In this document: positions 25,724-31,679 of the stretch, in pieces | How positions within the stretch are numbered: position 1 is the stretch's first letter | Layout of the letters: each line of letters begins with the position of its first letter | NCBI GenBank assembly: GCA_027486585.1 | Contig: JAIXOU010000141.1 | Location: 1-64,000 of the forward strand | Reading direction: 5' to 3' | DNA from: Verrucomicrobiaceae bacterium | GTDB lineage: Bacteria; Verrucomicrobiota; Verrucomicrobiia; Verrucomicrobiales; Verrucomicrobiaceae | DNA: 64,000 nt | The notes under the pieces: generated by a model | Databases searched by the model: none | Told to the model about the DNA's origin: nothing | What the model saw: only the letters and a program-made list of their open reading frames with translations | Translations under genes and position numbers: made by a program

Positions 25724-28105
25724 TCAACGGGCGAATTGGAGGATCTGCTCCAGGAGGCCTTCAGTCTCGGTCTCTAGCTGACGGATCTCGGCCACCACGT
25801 CCTCCAGTGGACGCAGGGGCTGGTGCTGGTAGAAGTATTTGTTGAAGCTGATCTCGTAGCCAATGACGGTTTTCTCCTCGTCCACCCAGGCGTCAGGAAC
25901 ATGCGGCAGGACTTCCTTCTGGAAGTAGGCAGGAATTCCGCCTGGATAGGTGAGCGGGACGTTCTCAGTATCCCGCAGTTCGCTGTCGGGCTCGTAGAAA
26001 GTGGTCCGCACAGTCCCCTGTGCGGTCTGGGAGGGGGAACCGCACAGAGGACTGTGCGGACCACTCTTCTCAGAGCCACTTTTCAGCACTGGCTTGGCCG
26101 CTGGATCGCGCCAGGAGACAGCATCGAGGATGGCCTTCACGTCTGCGGGCTTGAGGTCGAGCTTGAGTTTTTTCACAGCGGCCTTGGTGGACTCGCTGAA
26201 GGCATTGAAGTCGTCGCTGGTGGCTTCACCCAAATGCTGGTGTAGCTTTTCGGCGGCCTGCATCAGGTCACGGCGGTTGGTCCAGGTGGCGGTATCAAGC
26301 AGCTTCTTTTTATTAGCAGGGGAGGTCTCCAGCTGCTCCTTCTCCAGCCAGTGTTCGACGGCTTCCTTCTGCGTGGTGAGAAAGCCTTTCTCATAGACCT
26401 TCTGGCCCCACTGCTGCCAGATCCATTCCATCTCGGTGCCGAGCGCGGGGACAAAGCGTAGGGTGGCGATGCGGTCGGTGCTGTATTGGGCGGACTTCCG
26501 CAGCGGGCGCTCGACGGTGATCTTCCAGTAGCCGAACTCGTGGTTGGGGAAGGTTTTGCAGCGCAGCGCGCTCGTAGGCTTGCTCGCCAGAGCAAGAGGA
26601 TCGGAAGACCGCGTCTTGGCAGACGCGCCTACGGCAGAGGAGTCATCCTGCATTCTGGTGAATGCGCTTACGATCTGCTCGATGTGGGCCTGGGTGAAGG
26701 CGCAGTTCTTTTCGCCGAGGTTCTTGCGCAGCTTCTCATAAAGCTGGGAGGCATCAAGAAGCTGGACTTTGCCCTGGCGCTCCTTGGCCTTGTGATTGGA
26801 AAGCACCCAGATGTAGGTGGTGATGCCGGTGTTGTAAAAGATGTTGTTCGGCAGCTGGATGATGGCTTCCAGGTAATCGTTCTCGATGAGGTAGCGGCGG
26901 ATGTTGCTAGCCCCGCCGCCTGCATTGCCGGTGAAGAGGGCAGAGCCATTGTGAACGGTAGCGATGCGGCTGCCGAGGGGGCTGTCTTTGAGCCGCTTCA
27001 TCTTGCTGACCATCTCCATGAGGAAGAGAAGCTGGCCGTCATCCACAGCAGGCGCGGCGGAGACGGTTTTCTTCTCGCCGTTCGCATCTGGCAGCACGAC
27101 CTCGAAACGTCCGTCGATGATGACGGTCTCGCTGCCTTTCTTTTCCAGGATCTGGCCTTGGTCGGTCTTCCAGCTCTTCCCATAGGGTGGATTGGAGAGC
27201 ATGAAGTCGAAACGCAGAGTGCTGAACTCGTCGGTGGCCAGGGTGGAGCCGTAGCGGATGTTTTCGGGGTTGTTCCCCTTGATCATCATGTCTGATTTGC
27301 AGATGGCGTAGGTCTCGGGGTTGATCTCGCGGCCATAGAGATGGACGGGCGCGTCTGACTTGATGGCGCCTTCGGGGTCGATGATGAAGTCCTGTGCCTC
27401 GGTCAACATGCCACCGGAACCGCAGGCGGGATCATAGATGGTGATGACGGGCGGCAGCTTCTTTTTGATGGGCTCAAAGATGAGGTGTACCATCAGCTGG
27501 ATGACCTCACGCGGGGTGAAGTGCTCTCCGGCTTCCTCGTTGTTCTCTTCGTTGAACTTGCGGATGAGTTCCTCAAAGACGTAGCCCATGCCGAGATTGC
27601 TGAGGCCGGGCAGCTTTTTGCCATCGGGCGCGGCAGTGTCGTGCGGGCTGAGATTGATCTCTGGCGAGACGAATTTCTCGATGACGCCGAAAAGGGCATT
27701 GGCCTCGGCCATCTTCCGAATCTGATTGGCAAGGTCGAACTTCTCGATGATCTCGCGGACGTTGTCGCTGAAGCCGTCGAGGTAGTGGGTGAGATTGGCC
27801 ACGAGCTGGGAGGGATTCCCGAGCAGGGTCTTCAGGGTGAACTTGGAGGTGTTGTAAAAGACCTGCCCGGCAGCGTCTTTCAGTCCCTCGGGGTCCAGCA
27901 CGGCCATCTTGGCCTCCTGCTTCTGGAAGCGCACCTCCTCCAGCACGGCGGCCTTCGTGTCTTCCAGCAGGCAGTCAATGCGCCTAAGGACAAACATCGG
28001 CAGGATCACATCCCGGTATTTCCCCCGAACAAAGACATCCCTCAGGCAGTCGTCCGCAATGGACCAGATGAACGAAACGATCTTATTGTGAGCGGAATGA
28101 TCCAT
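25724..28105 (-). CDS. hsdM: Type I DNA methyltransferase subunit (HsdM) with two in-frame repeat insertions
   Basis: A 793-aa N6-adenine methyltransferase. The HsdM N-terminal helical domain is at ~1-150, SAM-binding motif DPACGSGGM at ~224-232 and catalytic NPPYGKSW at ~304-311. Two non-family segments are present: residues ~491-511 (VGASAKTRSS...), encoded by palindrome 26573-26633, and ~680-702 (SGPHSPLCGSPSQ...), encoded by palindrome 26000-26065. Both keep the frame open, so the protein is probably still made. They lie behind the catalytic core, in the region that contacts HsdS/HsdR. It is the first gene of the operon; the promoter should be in 28106-28330. Confidence 0.93.
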   Translation of the reverse strand: MDHSAHNKIVSFIWSIADDCLRDVFVRGKYRDVILPMFVLRRIDCLLEDTKAAVLEEVRFQKQEAKMAVLDPEGLKDAAGQVFYNTSKFTLKTLLGNPSQLVANLTHYLDGFSDNVREIIEKFDLANQIRKMAEANALFGVIEKFVSPEINLSPHDTAAPDGKKLPGLSNLGMGYVFEELIRKFNEENNEEAGEHFTPREVIQLMVHLIFEPIKKKLPPVITIYDPACGSGGMLTEAQDFIIDPEGAIKSDAPVHLYGREINPETYAICKSDMMIKGNNPENIRYGSTLATDEFSTLRFDFMLSNPPYGKSWKTDQGQILEKKGSETVIIDGRFEVVLPDANGEKKTVSAAPAVDDGQLLFLMEMVSKMKRLKDSPLGSRIATVHNGSALFTGNAGGGASNIRRYLIENDYLEAIIQLPNNIFYNTGITTYIWVLSNHKAKERQGKVQLLDASQLYEKLRKNLGEKNCAFTQAHIEQIVSAFTRMQDDSSAVGASAKTRSSDPLALASKPTSALRCKTFPNHEFGYWKITVERPLRKSAQYSTDRIATLRFVPALGTEMEWIWQQWGQKVYEKGFLTTQKEAVEHWLEKEQLETSPANKKKLLDTATWTNRRDLMQAAEKLHQHLGEATSDDFNAFSESTKAAVKKLKLDLKPADVKAILDAVSWRDPAAKPVLKSGSEKSGPHSPLCGSPSQTAQGTVRTTFYEPDSELRDTENVPLTYPGGIPAYFQKEVLPHVPDAWVDEEKTVIGYEISFNKYFYQHQPLRPLEDVVAEIRQLETETEGLLEQILQFAR
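26000..26065. repeat. Double-hairpin palindromic element 2, in frame within hsdM
   Basis: Arms 26000-26025 and 26040-26065 match at 25 of 26 positions. Resolved further, a 6-bp outer stem AGTGGT/ACCACT encloses two perfect 8-bp hairpins, CCGCACAG-TCCC-CTGTGCGG and CCGCACAG-AGGA-CTGTGCGG, separated by a 14-nt G-rich linker. The total length of 66 nt is a multiple of three, and no stop codon arises in the hsdM frame. Confidence 0.85.
26573..26633. repeat. Double-hairpin palindromic element 3, in frame within hsdM
   Basis: An outer 6-bp stem CGTAGG (26573-26578)/CCTACG (26628-26633) encloses two perfect 7-bp hairpins, CTTGCTC-GCCA-GAGCAAG and CGCGTCT-TGGC-AGACGCG, with a 13-nt linker. It has no clear sequence identity to elements 1 and 2, but the layout is the same. 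The hsdM frame remains open across it and the flanking HsdM sequence (KTFPN...YWKITVERPL) resumes directly. Confidence 0.8.
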
Positions 28106-28410
28106 GAAAAAGCTTTTTGATTTAAAGGGCTAGAAAGATTGAATAGGCTGAGAAGTGCTCTCGAAGCCGATGCTGGCGCAGCAGTTGCAGGACTCGGGTA
28201 TTCTCAACGCTTTTCGTGCCATGGGGTATTTTCCCTATCTAAGCGGAGAGCGTTATGGATGGCAAGGGCAGAGGGTAAGAAAAGGATGAAGGAGGGAGGA
28301 ATCAAAGGATGAAGCACTCGGTGTCCTAGTTGAGACTAGGGGCCGGATTCTTGAGAATTGAGGGCTTTGTTGAGACGCTGAGGACAGATGTTGAGATTCA
28401 CAAGGATCGT
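28106..28410. other. Gap upstream of hsdM: probable promoter region and degenerate repeat onset
   Basis: No convincing gene is seen. The palindrome AAAAAGCTTTTT lies at 28107-28118, directly before the hsdM start codon. From 28331 a TGAG word recurs at 28331, 28352, 28371, 28392 and 28410, with spacings of 21, 19, 21 and 18 nt. This looks like a decayed beginning of the 21-bp array that follows. The hsd operon promoter must be in this gap but I cannot point to clear -35/-10 boxes. Confidence 0.4.
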
Positions 28411-28788
28411 GAGCCTGCTCAAGAGTCCTGTGAGCTAGCTCGTGAGCGCTTTGAGCCGGCTCACAAGCGCAATGAGCCCCGTCGTGAAGGCTGTGAGCCC
28501 CGTCGTGAAGGCTGTGAGCCCCGTCGTGAAGGCTATGAGCCCCGTCATGAAGGCTGTGAGCCCCGTCGTGAACGCTGTGAGCTAGCGCATGAGGAACGTG
28601 AGCCCCGTCGTGAAAGCTGTGAGCTAGCTCGTAGGCCCTATGAGCTACCTCATGAGGCTGGCAAGCTAGCTCATCAAAGCCATGAGCTAGCTCTAGATAC
28701 CTGTGAGCTAGCTCTTGATACCCGCGAGCCTGCTCAAAAAAACCATGAGCTAGCTCTCGCAGGCTGTGAACTTACCCCTGATGACTGT
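28411..28788. repeat. Array of 18 tandem 21-bp repeats
   Basis: Eighteen units of exactly 21 bp start at 28411 and every 21 bases thereafter. Two main forms alternate: gagccccgtcgtgaaggctg+t, and units starting with the 10-bp palindrome GAGCTAGCTC. In the one open frame each unit reads as a heptad, E-[P/L]-[A/R]-[R/H]-x-x-[C/Y]. Nine units end in Cys. The other frames contain TGA at each unit boundary. The surrounding frame (28330-28797) has no ATG or GTG start, only TTG immediately after a stop codon, so coding is unproven. There are no spacers, so this is not a CRISPR array. Confidence 0.85.
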
Positions 28789-29080
28789 GACCTTTGATGG
28801 CAGCAACGTGCGATTCAGTTTCGGCATCCCACGCGGCAACGATGGCCTGAACGGAACCAACGGCACGAACGGCAGTGATGGTATCAACGGCAGCAACGGC
28901 AGCGACGGAGCCCCCGGCGAAGTGACATCGGCCCAGCTCAGCGCTGCCATCAGCGGCACCAGTGGGAACACGAACAGCGTCAGCACGCTCGGCCAAGCTG
29001 CCGACGGCAGCTACAACCCCCAACAGATGCAGGACCTGATGAACAAGGTCGATGAGCTGATCAATGTGCTGAGGCGGTAG
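28781..29080 (+). CDS. Small collagen-like (G-x-y) protein
   Basis: About 99 aa. The sequence opens MTVTFDGSNVRFSFGIPRGN, followed by around ten G-x-y triplets rich in Asn and Asp (GLNGTNGTNGSDGINGSN...), GAPGEVTSAQLSAAISGTS and a helical end DLMNKVDELINVLRR. This resembles the C-terminal part of collagen-like tail-fibre/surface proteins. The N-terminal part may have been lost, because the start lies inside the last unit of the 21-bp array in another frame. GTG 28766 is an alternative start. It could be a truncated gene rather than a complete one. Confidence 0.6.
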   Translation: MTVTFDGSNVRFSFGIPRGNDGLNGTNGTNGSDGINGSNGSDGAPGEVTSAQLSAAISGTSGNTNSVSTLGQAADGSYNPQQMQDLMNKVDELINVLRR

Positions 29081-29089
29081 GGATCGTTG

Positions 29090-29142
29090 TTCTTGGTGCT
29101 TGGTGCTTGGTGCTTGGTGCTTTGTTTCTGCCTGAGGTGGGG
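29090..29142. repeat. TTGGTGC word repeat and 16-bp direct repeat right of the restriction locus
   Basis: Four TTGGTGC heptamers run from about 29094 to 29120. TCTGCCTGAGGTGGGG follows at 29127-29142 and is identical to 15205-15220 in the same orientation. The pair encloses the hsd/abiE operon and the 21-bp array. Confidence 0.55.
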
Positions 29143-29143
29143 T

Positions 29144-29704
29144 TTACTCCACGTCGGGCAGTTCGATGGTGAAATCATCTTCCAGACGGCCCTGGAACTT
29201 CCACACTCCTTCGACACGGATGGCGGAATCGACTTCGAGCTTCAGCTCCGTGCCATCGGCCGTGCGCAGGCGAATCTCGATGCCATCAAAGCGCGGGGTG
29301 TCCGGCGAAGCATCCTCGTCCTCACTGACCTCCACGCTCGTCAGCGTGAGCTGGCCCAGTTCGCCGAAATACTTGGTGATCAACCCACGCACCAAGCCAG
29401 CACGCGCCACGGTGACCTGCAGATTCCGCGTCTGCTTTTTGATCTCCTTTTCTTGCTCCTTCGCCGCATCGACTTCGGTCGGTGAGGTGGAGGCTTCCGC
29501 CGTTGCCTGGGCGGCTTTCACCTTGCCCAGCACCTCGGCAGAATGCCAGCAGGCACTCAGAGCTGTGTCATCATTCCCTTTGAGCGCCCCCACCATGGCC
29601 TCCACCAGCTTCTGCATCTCCGGCGGCACGGGTGTGTCATCATCCGCCCTCAAGGAAGGAGCAAGCAGGGAGAAAAGGGAGAGTAGAAGGAGTGTGGTTT
29701 TCAT
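29144..29704 (-). CDS. Small secreted protein of unknown function
   Basis: A 186-aa protein with a signal peptide (MKTTLLLLSLFSLLAPSLRA). The mature part starts with an acidic/proline stretch (DDDTPVPPEM) and a helical region ~25-80 that includes ACWHSAEVLGKVKAAQATA. A short charged segment, EQEKEIKKQTRNLQ, follows, then a beta-rich C-terminal half (IEIRLRTADGTELKLEVDSA). No family is recognised. The end of the gene lies 2 bp from the 16-bp repeat, and it converges on the collagen-like gene. Confidence 0.75.
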   Translation of the reverse strand: MKTTLLLLSLFSLLAPSLRADDDTPVPPEMQKLVEAMVGALKGNDDTALSACWHSAEVLGKVKAAQATAEASTSPTEVDAAKEQEKEIKKQTRNLQVTVARAGLVRGLITKYFGELGQLTLTSVEVSEDEDASPDTPRFDGIEIRLRTADGTELKLEVDSAIRVEGVWKFQGRLEDDFTIELPDVE

Positions 29705-29765
29705 GGAAGCGTAGGCAAGGCCAGACGCCCACGCTTTTCAAGCTTCAAGTGGTTACAATTCAGGC

Positions 29766-29879
29766 ATGTTGAAGCGTCTCGATGAGCTGCGGGCAACGCT
29801 TTGCTCGGGCTTTGCCGATCCCGACCTGGAGGCCCTGCGCCAGAAGTTGAATGAGATCATTTTGAATGGGCGGAGGTAG
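29766..29879 (+). CDS. Possible small ORF, 37 aa
   Basis: An ATG frame encodes a 37-aa helical peptide, MLKRLDELRATLCSG... ending KLNEIILNGRR. The end resembles the last helix of the collagen-like protein at 28781-29080 (KVDELINVLRR). No good Shine-Dalgarno is visible upstream. It may be a relic of such a gene rather than a working one. The rest of the gap 29705-29969 holds nothing that I can name. Confidence 0.3.
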   Translation: MLKRLDELRATLCSGFADPDLEALRQKLNEIILNGRR

Positions 29880-29969
29880 ATTTTCGTCAGCGGGCTGCTA
29901 AGGAGTGGGGCGAGGCAATGAACCGGCCTTCATGGGGTTCGATGCCTCTGCGTCCATGCTCTTATCCCG

Positions 29970-31136
29970 ATGAACAACATCTTACCTCTTTGCCTTGCCC
30001 TTCTAACCGGCATCTTGCTTCAACAGACCACCTTGGTTCATGCGGAGCCATCGGTGACCACGCCATCGATTAGGCAGCGAGGCCTTGTCTCCCATGGAAA
30101 TGTGAGCCGGTTGGCAGCGGTGATGGCGAAGGCGCGGCGTGGGGAGGAGATCTGCGTGGCGGCGATTGGGGGATCGATCACGGCGGGTGGGTTGCAGACA
30201 AAGGACCCGAAGAATCGCTACATCGCGAGAGTCGCGGATTGGTTCACGCGGAACTTTCCCAAGGCCAAGGTGCGCTTTGTCAATGCGGGCATCGGCGGCA
30301 CGAACTCGCTCTATGGGTCGATGCGGGTGCAACGAGATGTGCTGAGCAAGAAGCCGGACCTCGTCATCGTGGAGTATGCGGTGAACGACAATCATCCGGT
30401 GCCGATGTTCTGGGGCAGCTACGAGGGCGTGCTGCGGCAGATCCTTCGCGAGCCGCAGCAGCCAGCCCTGGTGCAGTTGTTCTTCATGCAGCGGAAGGGC
30501 GAGAACGCTCAGGAGAAGCAGCACATGCTCGGTCGTCATTATGATCTGCCGATGGTCAGTTTCCGCGATGCCTGGTGGCCGGAGATTGATAGCGGTCGCG
30601 CGGTGTGGGAGACCATGTATGCCGATGTGGTGCATCCGAACGATACCGGACACATCCTCGCCTCCGAGCTTTTGATTGCGCTGCTCAATGACGTGAACGC
30701 CAAGCCCGAATCGAGTGCCACCGCGAGCCGCGCGGACCTCCCAGCGCCGATGATCACCGACCTCTTCGCCAATTGTCGCTATGCGCAAGGCACCGACTTG
30801 AAGCCCACGCAAAACAGCGGCTGGACCCAAAACGCGGACCACACCAAGTGGGAAAGCCCTGCTGCGACCGATGGCAGCATCGAGTTTGGTTTCGTGGGGA
30901 AGCTGCTCTTTGTGGGCTACGATGTGGATGAGGAAGCTGAACGCTTGGCCACGTTCTCCATCGACGGCGGCAAGGCCCAGCCTTTGAAAAAAAGTCCCAA
31001 CCGATTGCCGCTGGCCGAGGACTTGCCTGCCGGTCAGCACCGCGTGCGCATCGAGTTCGCAGGCAGCCAAGCAAAGCCAGGATCAACGGCCAATGTGCGG
31101 ATCTGGGCGGTCGGTGCCGCTGGAGCTCAGGAGTGA
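29970..31136 (+). CDS. Secreted SGNH/GDSL hydrolase
   Basis: A 388-aa protein with a leader (MNNILPLCLALLTGILLQ). The SGNH blocks are in order: block I AIGGSITAGG with nucleophile Ser69, block II Gly in NAGIGGTNSLYG, block III Asn in EYAVNDNHP (~137), and block V D-x-x-H-like in HPNDTGH (~220-226). The C-terminal ~150 residues form an added beta-sandwich (GSIEFGFVGKLLFVGYDVD). Such enzymes remove acetyl or other acyl groups from polysaccharides, which fits the neighbouring glycosidases; the actual substrate is unknown. Confidence 0.88.
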   Translation: MNNILPLCLALLTGILLQQTTLVHAEPSVTTPSIRQRGLVSHGNVSRLAAVMAKARRGEEICVAAIGGSITAGGLQTKDPKNRYIARVADWFTRNFPKAKVRFVNAGIGGTNSLYGSMRVQRDVLSKKPDLVIVEYAVNDNHPVPMFWGSYEGVLRQILREPQQPALVQLFFMQRKGENAQEKQHMLGRHYDLPMVSFRDAWWPEIDSGRAVWETMYADVVHPNDTGHILASELLIALLNDVNAKPESSATASRADLPAPMITDLFANCRYAQGTDLKPTQNSGWTQNADHTKWESPAATDGSIEFGFVGKLLFVGYDVDEEAERLATFSIDGGKAQPLKKSPNRLPLAEDLPAGQHRVRIEFAGSQAKPGSTANVRIWAVGAAGAQE

Positions 31137-31340
31137 CCAAGGTCACGCGGAAAGCACTTGCTGAGTCTCTGTGAACCACTCGCGCGAGGTCGGGAGAAGC
31201 GATGAGCACGGCTTGAGACCGGTGTGCGTTTTCGTCACCTGCTGGTGTGTGTCGGCGACTTCACTTGGAGTGGGGCAGGGGCTAGAAGTGTGTCTCATTC
31301 CTTCCCGATTGTCCCGCAAACCACCGACTCCACCATCGCT

Positions 31341-31649
31341 ATGCCCCAGGTCAAACATTACGGCTGCTTCCAATTCAAAGCCCAGATCACTCCGCAACAG
31401 ATCGACGAGTGTTTTGCCTCCATGTCGAGCATGGTTGGGCGCATTCCGGGTCTGCTGGATTTCAATCATGGCCCCTACGACTCCGGCGAGGGCCTGAACG
31501 ACGGTTTCACCCACGGCTTCATCATGACCTTCGCCAGCCCACAGGCGCGGGATGAGTATCTGCCGCATCCGATTCATGAGGAGGTGAAGGCGATTGTTGT
31601 GCCATGTCTTGAGCGCGTGGTGGTCTTCGATTTTAACCTGCCGCTGTAA
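31341..31649 (+). CDS. Dabb (stress-responsive A/B barrel) protein
   Basis: A 102-aa protein. MPQVKHYGCFQFKAQITPQQ opens a Dabb-type ferredoxin-like dimeric barrel. The centre has IPGLLDFNHGPYDSGEGLND and 'THGFIMTFASPQARDEYLPH', and the end is VVFDFNLPL. The family includes plant stress proteins and bacterial proteins of unknown role. The ATG at 31341 was chosen; the longer frame begins in non-family sequence. It lies 30 bp before the haem dehydrogenase-like gene, so the two may be co-transcribed. Confidence 0.85.
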   Translation: MPQVKHYGCFQFKAQITPQQIDECFASMSSMVGRIPGLLDFNHGPYDSGEGLNDGFTHGFIMTFASPQARDEYLPHPIHEEVKAIVVPCLERVVVFDFNLPL

Positions 31650-31679
31650 CGCCCGTTTCACACGCCGACTCCGCCGATT

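Noticed and set aside
28411-28788. CRISPR array
   Set aside because: The 21-bp units are directly tandem with no unique spacers, and there are no cas genes in the window.
28330-28797. Confident protein-coding gene for the heptad repeat
   Set aside because: The frame has only a TTG directly after a stop, no ATG or GTG and no Shine-Dalgarno. A tandem repeat of 21 bp keeps a frame open without selection. It is kept as a repeat with coding left undecided.
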